Of a DNA stretch of 8,657 nucleotides, positions 1 to 5,892 are shown one piece after another. The position numbers and the translations under genes are program-made. Each line of letters opens with the position of its first letter. Positions within the stretch are counted from its first letter, which is position 1. The notes beneath the pieces are model-generated. The model was given only the letters and a program-made list of their open reading frames with translations, made no database searches and was not told the origin of the DNA. The DNA comes from JBBARC01 sp040400005. Lineage in GTDB: Bacteria > Pseudomonadota > Alphaproteobacteria > Acetobacterales > Acetobacteraceae. Where the stretch lies: assembly GCA_040400005.1 (NCBI GenBank), contig JBBARC010000073.1:1-8657 (forward strand), given 5' to 3'.

Positions 1-26
1 GCTGGCCCAGGGGGCTTGGGAGTTAC

Positions 27-52
27 GAAAAAAGAAACAAAAAAGACTTTTA
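27..52 (-). repeat. Dispersed A/T-rich repeat, copy 1 (inverted)
   Basis: Read on the minus strand this stretch starts AAAAGTCTTTTTTG and continues TTTCTTTTTTC, matching the repeat at 103-141 with a few changes and two single-base length differences. The two copies face each other across about 50 bp and could pair into a large hairpin. Further copies lie at 3745-3786 (+) and 6797-6840 (-). All four are outside genes. It resembles the short dispersed repeats common in acetic-acid-bacteria-type genomes; that link is from memory. Confidence 0.6.
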
Positions 53-102
53 TGACGCTGGTTCGGAGAGCGCGGTGGCGGGGTTGCCCCAGGTCCAGCA
101 TT

Positions 103-141
103 GCAAAAGTCTTTTTGCTTCTTTTTCTTCAGAAAAAGAAG
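103..141 (+). repeat. Dispersed repeat, copy 2, with internal hairpin
   Basis: The copy contains GTCTTTTTGCTTC followed by a perfect 10-bp inverted repeat, CTTCTTTTTC and GAAAAAGAAG, around a TTCA loop. It is the best-formed of the four copies. It lies upstream of the MFS gene, so it may act as a transcription terminator for whatever reads in from the left, or as a mobile or scaffold repeat. The flanking GCCCCAGG upstream is also shared with the copy at 3745-3786. Confidence 0.6.
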
Positions 142-268
142 AGTCTTCCTTTCACCCGATTGCCCTGCCGTTGCTAACCGCTGCCACCCATGGCGCATGT
201 GCCACCCGCGACCAAGGCCTGCGTTAGTAAACACTGTTTTGCAACGCCCGTGTGCTTTACGCAGCAGC

Positions 269-1492
269 ATGGATTTTGCCCCGCCCGCCCCGCAACCCAC
301 CAAGCACCGCGACAAAATCCCGTTTTGGCTACCCTTGCTGCTGGGTTTTTTGCAAGCGGTGGGGCCGATCTCCATCGATATGTATTTGCCCGCCTTTCCG
401 GCGATCGAGGCGGAATTTCACACAAGCACCGGATCGGCCCAAATAACGCTGGCTACCTGGGTGCTGGGTTTGTCGGTTGGCCAAATGCTGCAAGGGGCAC
501 TTTCCGACAGGTTTGGCCGCCGTCGCCCGCTGATTGTTGGCACCGCCTTGTACACCCTCGGCGCCATCGGCTGCGCGCTATCGGGCGGCATTCCGCAAAT
601 GGCGTTTTGGCGGTTTATTGCAGCTTTGGGCGGGTCGGCCAGCATGATCGCGCCGCGTGCCGTGGTGCGCGATATCGCCGACGGCACTGATGCCACTAGG
701 CTAATGTCACGCCTGATCCTTATTTTGGGTGCCGCCCCCATTTTGGCCCCGTCACTTGGCGGGCTGGTGCTGCAATGGGCAACATGGCGCGATATTTTCT
801 GGATCACCGCCGGCTACGGCGCGCTCGGCACAATTCTGGCCGCCGCCTTTTTGCCCGATACCTTGCCCTATGCCCGCCGCGTGGCGCTGCACCCGGTATC
901 GCTGCTGCGCCGCTGGCGCGCGATCTTAACCGAGCGCGGCTTTTTAACCCACGCGCTGATGCTGGCATTTTCGGCGTTTTCGCTATTCGCCTATCTGGGT
1001 GGATCGCCGGTGGTGTTCATTCAGCATTACCACATGACCCCGGGCCATTTTGCCATTCTGTTTGGCGGCGTCGCTGCATCGTATGTGCTGTGCGCCCAGA
1101 TCAATGTTTTTCTTATCCGCAGGCTGGGTTTGGGCGGGGTGCTGCGGGTCACCAGCAATCTGTATTTGCTGTTCACCGCGGCAACCGTGGTGCTGGCGCT
1201 TACCAACTGGGGCGGTGCCATTGCTTTGGGGGTGTCGCTGGCGCTGGCGCAAGGGATGATTGGGTTTTTAAGCCCGTCGGCAACGGTAGGCAGCCTCACC
1301 CGCCATGCCGCCCACGCCGGCAGCGCCTCCGCCCTTTTGGGCACGCTGCAATTTCTCATCGGCTGTTCCAGCGGGTTTATGATCGGCCCGCTGATGGCCT
1401 GGATGGGCGGATCGGCCCTGCCGATGGCGGTGCTGATGGCGCTTGGCGCCGTGGCCGTTAAACTTGCCGATCGGGCGAGGCCGGCTGATTAG
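269..1492 (+). CDS. Bcr/CflA family MFS multidrug efflux transporter
   Basis: Predicted inner-membrane proton-driven exporter of the major facilitator superfamily, DHA1 Bcr/CflA branch, which typically exports drugs or small metabolites. At 407 residues it has the usual length. The Bcr-type signature IDMYLPAFP is at residues 36-44 and MFS motif A, GALSDRFGRRRP, is at about 76-87 in the loop between helices 2 and 3. Many hydrophobic segments follow, consistent with 12 helices. The open frame reaches back to a TTG at 101, but that extension encodes repeat DNA and lacks family similarity, so I chose the ATG at 269, which places the first helix about 20 residues in. No good Shine-Dalgarno is visible before it. 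The gene stands alone on this strand and converges on gltA. The substrate is unknown. Confidence 0.9.
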   Translation: MDFAPPAPQPTKHRDKIPFWLPLLLGFLQAVGPISIDMYLPAFPAIEAEFHTSTGSAQITLATWVLGLSVGQMLQGALSDRFGRRRPLIVGTALYTLGAIGCALSGGIPQMAFWRFIAALGGSASMIAPRAVVRDIADGTDATRLMSRLILILGAAPILAPSLGGLVLQWATWRDIFWITAGYGALGTILAAAFLPDTLPYARRVALHPVSLLRRWRAILTERGFLTHALMLAFSAFSLFAYLGGSPVVFIQHYHMTPGHFAILFGGVAASYVLCAQINVFLIRRLGLGGVLRVTSNLYLLFTAATVVLALTNWGGAIALGVSLALAQGMIGFLSPSATVGSLTRHAAHAGSASALLGTLQFLIGCSSGFMIGPLMAWMGGSALPMAVLMALGAVAVKLADRARPAD

Positions 1493-1514
1493 CCGCCCCG
1501 CACGATATTTTTTT
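1475..1514 (+). terminator. Rho-independent terminator overlapping the MFS stop codon
   Basis: GCGAGG and CGGCT pair with AGCCG and CCCCGC around a GATT loop, with one mismatch and one bulged C, giving a stem of about 10 bp. Six bases later comes a run of seven T (1508-1514). The last coding codons and the TAG stop lie inside the hairpin. The same region shows no T run on the minus strand, so it serves the MFS gene and not gltA. Confidence 0.5.
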
Positions 1515-1520
1515 ACCGGC

Positions 1521-2813
1521 TCAGCGCGCTTCCATCGGCACGTAATCCCGCGCCACATGACCGGTATAAATCTGGCGCGGCCGGCCGATGCGCTGGCTGG
1601 GGTCTTCCATCATTTCTTTCCACTGGCTGACCCAGCCCACGGTGCGGGCGACCGCGAACAGCACGGTGAACATCGACGTTGGGATGCCCATCGCTTTGAG
1701 GATAATGCCCGAATAGAAATCGACGTTGGGGTAGAGTTTTTTGCTGACGAAGTAGTCGTCGTGCAACGCGATCTTTTCGAGCTCGACGGCGAGATCTAGC
1801 AGCGGGTCGTCTTTAATGCCGAGCTCGGTCAGCACTTCATGGCAGGTTTGCTGCATGATTTTGGCGCGCGGATCGTAGTTTTTATAGACCCGGTGGCCAA
1901 AGCCCATGAGGCGCACGTTGCTGTTTTTGTCTTTAACCTTGGCGATGAACGCTGGAATGTTATCAACATGGCCGATTTCGGCGAGCATTTTCAGCACCGC
2001 TTCGTTAGCACCGCCATGGGCGGGGCCCCATAAGCTTGCGATACCAGCAGCGATACAGGCGAACGGGTTAGCCCCGGTGGATCCCGCCAGGCGCACCGTG
2101 CTGGTGGAGGCGTTTTGTTCGTGATCGGCGTGCAGAATAAGAATGCGGTCCATGGCGCGGGCGAGCACCGGGTTGACCTTGTAATCCTCGGCCGGGACGG
2201 CGTTCATCATGTACAGGAAATTCTCGGCGTACCCGAGATTGTTAAGCGGGTACATAAACGGTTGGCCGATGGAGTATTTATAGGCCCAGGCCGCAATGGT
2301 GGGCAGTTTGGCGATCAGGCGGAAGGCGCTGATGCGGCGATGGTCGGGGTTATTCACATCCAAACTGTCGTGGTAAAACGCCGATAGCGCGCCGACCACA
2401 CCGCAGATCACCGCCATGGGGTGGGCATCGCGGCGGAAGCCATTGTAGAACATGCGCAGTTGTTCGTGCACCATGGTGTGCATCATCACACCACGTTCAA
2501 ACACCGCCAATTCATCGGTGCCGGGCAATTCGCCGTTGAGCAGCAGATAGGCCACTTCCAGGAAGGACGATTCCTGGGCGAGCTGTTCGATCGGGTAGCC
2601 GCGGTGCAGCAGAATGCCTTCATCGCCATCGATATAGGTGATTTTGCTATCGCAGGCGGCGGTGCCGCCGTAGCCGGGATCGAAGGTGAACACCCCCAAA
2701 TCGCCATAGAGTTTGCGGATATCGGCACATTCCGGCCCGATGGTGCCGGCGAGCAGCGGCAGGGTGGCGGTTTTACCAGTGGCGTTGTGGGTGACGTTTA
2801 GCGAGCCGCTCAT
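1521..2813 (-). CDS. gltA: Citrate synthase, hexameric type II
   Basis: Condenses acetyl-CoA and oxaloacetate to citrate, the entry step of the TCA cycle, in the cytoplasm. The 430-residue product matches the length of Gram-negative type II enzymes (about 427 in E. coli). Catalytic residues are in place: His266 in WGPAHGGANEA, His307 in the signature GFGHRVYKNYDPR, and Asp365 in YPNVDFYSG; Arg316 in the signature also fits substrate binding. The N-terminal region carries TYIDGDEGILLHRGYPIEQL, a strong family match. The frame stays open upstream to 2909, but the ATG at 2813 begins the conserved MSGSLNVTH-like N-terminus and has AAGGA nine bases upstream, so I used it. A separate 206-bp leader suggests its own promoter. 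Confidence 0.97.
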   Translation of the reverse strand: MSGSLNVTHNATGKTATLPLLAGTIGPECADIRKLYGDLGVFTFDPGYGGTAACDSKITYIDGDEGILLHRGYPIEQLAQESSFLEVAYLLLNGELPGTDELAVFERGVMMHTMVHEQLRMFYNGFRRDAHPMAVICGVVGALSAFYHDSLDVNNPDHRRISAFRLIAKLPTIAAWAYKYSIGQPFMYPLNNLGYAENFLYMMNAVPAEDYKVNPVLARAMDRILILHADHEQNASTSTVRLAGSTGANPFACIAAGIASLWGPAHGGANEAVLKMLAEIGHVDNIPAFIAKVKDKNSNVRLMGFGHRVYKNYDPRAKIMQQTCHEVLTELGIKDDPLLDLAVELEKIALHDDYFVSKKLYPNVDFYSGIILKAMGIPTSMFTVLFAVARTVGWVSQWKEMMEDPSQRIGRPRQIYTGHVARDYVPMEAR

Positions 2814-2923
2814 CAAAAGATATCCTTGGCAATCCCGCTTGATGCGCGGGGAACTGAAGCTTGGGAACGGGATAGCGCGCCACCGTTGGTAAAAAACCGG
2901 TGCAGGCACCCCGCCTAAAACTT

Positions 2924-2952
2924 AGTTAAGGGGGGATTGGCCCACATGGCAA
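2924..2952 (-). promoter_or_regulatory. Possible gltA promoter
   Basis: On the minus strand TTGCCA (2947-2952) and TTAACT (2924-2929) are separated by 17 bases, about 110 bp before the gltA start. The -35 is good and the -10 is weak (3 of 6). The leader downstream contains the dyad CTTAGTTAAG (2921-2930). This is inference from spacing only. Confidence 0.25.
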
Positions 2953-2984
2953 CCTTCGCAGTTGCAGCATGATGACGCGCGGTG

Positions 2985-2997
2985 TGCCAAAATGGCA
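2985..2997 (-). terminator. Small hairpin after the nuclease-fold gene
   Basis: TGCCA and TGGCA pair around a three-base loop (TGCCATTTTGGCA on the minus strand), 22 bp past the stop codon of the nuclease-like gene. It lacks a following T run, so termination is only possible, not shown. Confidence 0.2.
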
Positions 2998-3019
2998 GAT
3001 TTTAGGTTGCAGGTGTTTT

Positions 3020-3514
3020 TTAGGTGCCGTTCAACGATGGCACCAGGGCTTGTGCGGCGCCGGCGGTGATCATGGCGTGGGCGAGATCGGTGGTTTCGGT
3101 GTGGCAGGTGCCTTGGGCGCGGCCGGCGGCATCGGCGCCGGTGACGCGGCAATCAACGCGCTGGTCGTGCACCAGGGCCGCCAAGGTGCGGATGGCGGCG
3201 GCGGCGGGCGCACCATTTTGCGCATCGCGCGCCGGTGCTGCGATGCCGGTGAGGTGAATAACCACATCGCCCAGGCGCAAAGTTTCGCCATCAACCACTT
3301 GGGTTTGGCCGGGCAGGCTGGCAATCAGGCTTGCCGGTGGAATGCGGCCGATGGCGGCGGTGGAATGTTCGACCCCGCCGGCGATAAAGGTAACCCCCAG
3401 CAGGCTGAGCAAAGCTATGCTAACACCGCGCGATAGGCCGTTGTTACCGCGCGAGAATCGCTGGCTGCGCCGGGGCGCCTGGCGAAAAATACGGCGTGGG
3501 TTGGCAAGTGACAA
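3020..3514 (-). CDS. Membrane-anchored SNase-fold protein with degenerate active site
   Basis: A 164-residue protein with a basic N-terminus (about 1-30), one hydrophobic segment (about 31-48, VSIALLSLLGVTFIAGG), then a short staphylococcal-nuclease-like domain (about 70-155). The family landmark VVDGETLRLG is at 73-82, followed by IHLTGIAAPA at 86-95. By alignment to S. aureus nuclease, Asp21 is Glu77, Arg35 is His87, Asp40 is Ala92 and Glu43 is Ala95; only Arg87 seems kept (Arg132 in DAAGR). It is therefore probably not an active nuclease and may bind nucleic acid or another partner outside the inner membrane. The start is TTG at 3514, supported by GGAG eight bases upstream and by an in-frame stop a short way further upstream; there is no earlier ATG. 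It is upstream of gltA on the same strand, with 206 bp between them. Confidence 0.75.
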   Translation of the reverse strand: MSLANPRRIFRQAPRRSQRFSRGNNGLSRGVSIALLSLLGVTFIAGGVEHSTAAIGRIPPASLIASLPGQTQVVDGETLRLGDVVIHLTGIAAPARDAQNGAPAAAAIRTLAALVHDQRVDCRVTGADAAGRAQGTCHTETTDLAHAMITAGAAQALVPSLNGT

Positions 3515-3565
3515 TCCGGCGACTCCGCGTGACCTTCTTTATGCCTACAATAAGCTTAGCCGGGG

Positions 3566-3577
3566 CAAAAGCTTTTG
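3566..3577. promoter_or_regulatory. 12-bp perfect palindrome upstream of the nuclease-fold gene
   Basis: CAAAAGCTTTTG reads the same on both strands and lies about 52 bp upstream of the TTG start at 3514, where an operator would be expected. No known regulator can be assigned to it. Confidence 0.3.
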
Positions 3578-3590
3578 TTTCAGTTTAGGA

Positions 3591-3707
3591 GATATTATTT
3601 TGTGACTGCATGCGCACGCGGAAAAGTTCTGCCCGCAGATCAGGCTTCTATCCACAGACTTATCCACAAAGGGTAAACTTATCCCCACAAAGACAAATTT
3701 ATCCCGG
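3591..3707 (+). other. Cluster of DnaA-box-like 9-mers with AT-rich tract
   Basis: Four 9-mers in the same orientation: CTATCCACA (3648-3656), TTATCCACA (3660-3668), TTATCCCCA (3679-3687) and TTATCCCGG (3699-3707). The second is a perfect match to the strong DnaA box, the first and third have one mismatch each, and the fourth is weak. An AT-rich stretch, GATATTATTTTGT (3591-3603), lies about 45 bp upstream and partly resembles the E. coli 13-mer unwinding repeat. Together this could be a replication origin or a DnaA-regulated region. The flanking genes are not the hemE-type neighbours expected for many alphaproteobacterial oriC regions, which weakens the origin call. Confidence 0.45.
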
Positions 3708-3744
3708 CCATGACGCACGGTGCGGAGGCGCCCCAGGCCCAAAT

Positions 3745-3786
3745 TTACAAACGTCTTTTTGCTTCTTTTTCTTCACAAAAAGAACC
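3745..3786 (+). repeat. Dispersed repeat, copy 3
   Basis: It contains GTCTTTTTGCTTCTTTTT identical to the copy at 103-141, then CTTCACAAAAAGAA, giving an 8-bp TTCTTTTT/AAAAAGAA stem. GCCCCAGGCCC precedes it, as GCCCCAGGTCC does in copy 2. It ends just after the 3' end of the small basic gene on the opposite strand. Confidence 0.6.
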
Positions 3787-3811
3787 GTCTTGCCTTACCC
3801 CTTGCCGAAAT

Positions 3812-3943
3812 TTACTTTTTCTTCTGGCTAATCGACGTCACCACGTTTTTAGCGGCCGTCGCCGTGCCGGGCGGGACGATCACTTTTTTATCGGCTTTTG
3901 GTTTTTTCAGCTCGCGGGTGCTGCGTTTCTGTCCCTTGGCCAT
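3812..3943 (-). CDS. Small lysine-rich conserved-type protein, 43 residues
   Basis: The product begins MAKGQKRSTRELKKPKADKK and ends SQKKK, with a short hydrophobic and alanine-rich centre (about 21-35). It is highly basic, with no signal peptide or membrane segment, so it is probably cytoplasmic and may bind nucleic acid or ribosomes. The ATG at 3943 has AGGAGAG four bases upstream, a near-ideal ribosome-binding site, which is the main support for a gene this short. I recall similar MAKGQ-R-S-RE-KKPK small hypothetical proteins in alphaproteobacteria, but no function is known to me. It lies 104 bp after the PNPOx-fold gene on the same strand and could be its last operon member or be transcribed alone. 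Confidence 0.75.
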   Translation of the reverse strand: MAKGQKRSTRELKKPKADKKVIVPPGTATAAKNVVTSISQKKK

Positions 3944-4047
3944 GGTGCTCTCCTGGTTTCGCGCTCACCGCGCGGGATTTGAGATGGTCCGAAACGGCGC
4001 GGAATACAAGTTTGCCGACAGCCCAGCTTTACTTAAGCCCCCTCTAC

Positions 4048-4656
4048 CTAGGAATGGGCGGCAAGGGCTGCTTCGAGCTCGGCGATGCGTTGATCGCGCG
4101 AGGCTAGCATGGCGGCGACATCGGCGGCATCGATGCGGCGCGGGATATGTTGCGGGCAGTTGGCATCCCAGGCGGTAATGCTGAACAGCAGCACTTGTTC
4201 GGCGCGGGCGCGGTAGCCGGCCGGCCATAGTTTGGCGGTTAGGTCTGCGTCGTTTTCCACGATCCGCGCGGTGCCCCAGATTTTTATCCGTGCACTGTGG
4301 GTGTAATCGATCAAAAACAGATGGGCATGCGGGTTTTCCGATAAATTGCCCTGGGTGATAAACTGGCGGTTGCCGGAAAAATCGACAAACCCCAGGGTGT
4401 GGTCGTCCACCACCGCCAAAAACCCCGGCGGCCCGCCGCGGTGCTGGATATAGGGCTGGCCCTGGCGGTTAACGGTTGCCAGAAACACGCTGGTTTGATC
4501 GGCGATAAAAGCGGCGAGATCGGGGGTCACCACATTTTGCCAGGGGCGGATATCGGCCATGCGCTGATAGGTCTCGCGCGAGCCTTTGCGGGCTTGCACC
4601 GATTTTACCGCCGGCGTGAAGGCGATGTCGTTAATGCAAAAATCTGCCGTGGTCAT
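4048..4656 (-). CDS. Pyridoxamine 5'-phosphate oxidase-fold (flavin-binding split barrel) protein
   Basis: A 202-residue cytoplasmic protein of the PNPOx-like family, which usually binds FMN or F420 and reduces or oxidises small molecules; the substrate is unknown. The barrel begins at about residue 44 with FIADQTSVFLATVNRQGQPY and continues through GGPPGFLAVVDDHTLGFVDF, GNRQFITQGNL and ARIKIWGTARIV (to about 133). The N-terminal GSRETYQRM and a C-terminal helix, RDQRIAELEAALAA (about 188-201), flank it. The frame runs back to 4677, but the ATG at 4656 has AGGAG eight bases upstream, so that start is used. Its ribosome-binding site overlaps the stop codon of the DUF1348 gene, ten bases upstream, so the two are almost certainly translated from one mRNA. 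Confidence 0.85.
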   Translation of the reverse strand: MTTADFCINDIAFTPAVKSVQARKGSRETYQRMADIRPWQNVVTPDLAAFIADQTSVFLATVNRQGQPYIQHRGGPPGFLAVVDDHTLGFVDFSGNRQFITQGNLSENPHAHLFLIDYTHSARIKIWGTARIVENDADLTAKLWPAGYRARAEQVLLFSITAWDANCPQHIPRRIDAADVAAMLASRDQRIAELEAALAAHS

Positions 4657-4666
4657 GGCGGTGCTC

Positions 4667-5131
4667 CTACAGACCAAGGTCAGTTAAGCCCGCGTGATCA
4701 TCGGGGCGGCGGCCCAGTGGCCAGTGAAACAGGCGTGCGCTTGCCGCAATCGGCAGGTCGTTGATACTGGCGATGCGCGTGCGCATGTAGCCTGCTTCGT
4801 CGAACTCCCAATTTTCATTGCCATAACTCCGCCACCAGGCGCCGGCTTCATCGTGCCATTCATAGGCAAAGCGCACGGCGATGCGGTTGCCGCTAAACGC
4901 CCACACTTGCTTGATCAGCCGGTACTGGTGTTCGCGCGCCCATTTGGCGGCCAGAAAAACTTCGATGGCGGCGCGGCCGGTGATAAAATCGGCACGGTTA
5001 CGCCACTGGCTATCCGGGGTGTAGGCCTGCGCCACGCGGGCGGGGTCGCGGCTGTTCCAGGCATCTTCGGCTGCCCGCGCTTTTTGCGCGGCAGTTTCAT
5101 CGGTAAACGGCGGCAACGGCGGGCGGGTCAT
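4667..5131 (-). CDS. DUF1348 family (SnoaL/NTF2-like) protein
   Basis: A 154-residue protein of the NTF2-like cone fold, matching the DUF1348 group. Family features are AEDAWNSRDPARVAQAYT (about 21-38), DSQWRNRADFITGR (40-53), FLAAKWAREHQYRLIKQVWAF (59-79), NRIAVRFAYEWHD (82-94) and WRSYGNENWEFDEAGYM (100-116). The fold usually forms a small-molecule pocket and is used in isomerases, hydrolases and dehydratases, but this branch has no established reaction. The ATG at 5131 has GGGAGG eight bases upstream. It is the middle gene of the set, 81 bp after the AhpD-like gene and 10 bp before the PNPOx-fold gene. Confidence 0.88.
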   Translation of the reverse strand: MTRPPLPPFTDETAAQKARAAEDAWNSRDPARVAQAYTPDSQWRNRADFITGRAAIEVFLAAKWAREHQYRLIKQVWAFSGNRIAVRFAYEWHDEAGAWWRSYGNENWEFDEAGYMRTRIASINDLPIAASARLFHWPLGRRPDDHAGLTDLGL

Positions 5132-5173
5132 GGTGGCAGCCTCCCAAGTTTAGATCATGTTGCGCAAACGCGG

Positions 5174-5202
5174 CCGGGGCACCACAAAAAATGATGCCCC
5201 GG
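5174..5202 (-). other. Strong hairpin between the AhpD-like and DUF1348 genes
   Basis: On the minus strand CCGGGGCATCA pairs with TGGTGCCCCGG (11 bp, one G-U pair) around a TTTTTTG loop. It starts 11 bp past the AhpD-like stop codon. The U run is in the loop rather than after the stem, so it is not a classical terminator; it could be an mRNA stabiliser, an attenuator or a processing site that sets different levels for the two genes. Confidence 0.5.
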
Positions 5203-5212
5203 GTTAAGCGGC

Positions 5213-5764
5213 CTAAGCCGCGTTGCGTAAAGTTACCACCGGGAAATCGATCACCGTTTGCGCCACTTCGTTGACGTAATTGGTCAGCGTGTTCAGCGCC
5301 ACATGGGCGACAATTTCAACCAGTTGCGCGTCATCGTAACCGGCCGCTTTGACCGCCTGCACATCGGCATCGCTGACATGGCCGCGGGCGCGGGCAATGG
5401 CTGCGGCAAACCGCACCGCCGCATCGGCATGGGGGTCGTTTGATGCGCCGCTGCGGTTGGCGGTGATTTCGGCATCGTCCAGCTTTGCCACATTTTTGCC
5501 CAGATAGGTGTGCGCCGATAAGCAGTAGCCGCAGCCGTTAATTTCGGCGATCGCCAGGGCAATACGCTCACGCGTGGCGGCCGGCAGACTGCCCCCGCCT
5601 AGCGCGCCAGAAAGCCCCAAATACCCCTGCAGGGCGGCCGGGCTGTTAGCAACCAAACGGAACAGATTGGGCACCGACCCGATCTGCTTTTTCACGCCAT
5701 GCAACAGGGCCTGGCTGGCGGCGGGTGCGTCTTCAACGGTTGCCGGGGTGGCGATACGGGTCAT
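5213..5764 (-). CDS. AhpD-like / carboxymuconolactone decarboxylase family protein
   Basis: A 183-residue member of the AhpD/CMD fold, likely a peroxidase-related or thiol-redox enzyme of the cytoplasm. The active-site motif is intact in EINGCGYCLSAH: Glu74, Cys78, Cys81 and His85 (C-x2-C-x3-H). Around it are SVPNLFRLVANSPAALQGYL (30-49) and RERIALAIAE (65-74), and the C-terminal VAHVALNTLTNYVNEVAQT (152-170), all typical of this group. The ATG at 5764 has GGAGG nine bases upstream. It leads a three-gene set with the DUF1348 and PNPOx-fold genes and is divergent from a LysR regulator, suggesting inducible detoxification or redox metabolism. The exact substrate is unknown; it is not ahpD itself, since no ahpC is nearby. 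Confidence 0.88.
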   Translation of the reverse strand: MTRIATPATVEDAPAASQALLHGVKKQIGSVPNLFRLVANSPAALQGYLGLSGALGGGSLPAATRERIALAIAEINGCGYCLSAHTYLGKNVAKLDDAEITANRSGASNDPHADAAVRFAAAIARARGHVSDADVQAVKAAGYDDAQLVEIVAHVALNTLTNYVNEVAQTVIDFPVVTLRNAA

Positions 5765-5838
5765 GATTTATGTCCTCCATCTATTTGGGCATTTGGGTTG
5801 CGGCCAAGGCGGCCGGTGGCAAACGGATAGCCCCTTCC

Positions 5839-5868
5839 ATTAAATTGCGGCATACCGTATTTATGCAA
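5839..5868 (-). promoter_or_regulatory. Predicted promoter of the AhpD-like operon
   Basis: On the minus strand TTGCAT (5863-5868) and TTTAAT (5839-5844) are separated by 18 bases; the -10 matches 5 of 6 bases and the -35 three. It lies about 75-100 bp before the AhpD-like start, inside the divergent spacer shared with the LysR regulator. Confidence 0.35.
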
Positions 5869-5873
5869 AGCAT
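5846..5873. promoter_or_regulatory. Possible LysR-regulator operator in the divergent spacer
   Basis: Three dyads cluster here: the imperfect TGCGGCATACCGTA (5846-5859), ATACCGTAT (5852-5860) and ATGCAAAGCAT (5863-5873). They overlap the predicted operon promoter and lie 20-47 bp before the LysR start, where LysR-type proteins usually bind to control both directions. No regulator consensus is matched exactly. Confidence 0.3.
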
Positions 5874-5892
5874 CCTTCCGAAAAATGGAACC

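Noticed and set aside
101..268. N-terminal extension of the MFS gene from a TTG start
   Set aside because: The extension encodes the A/T-rich repeat and arginine/proline-rich sequence unlike the family; the ATG at 269 gives the normal start.
1443..2801. Plus-strand open frames opposite gltA
   Set aside because: They are shadows caused by the codon bias of gltA on the other strand; none has a ribosome-binding site or protein family features.
3602..3676. A 24-residue reading frame from GTG with AGGAG ten bases upstream
   Set aside because: It runs through the DnaA-box cluster, has no recognisable features and its spacing is long; it is more likely part of a regulatory region.
3720..4178. Long plus-strand frame across the small basic gene
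   Set aside because: It is antisense to the well-supported 43-residue gene and the end of the PNPOx-fold gene, begins inside the repeat and shows no family features.
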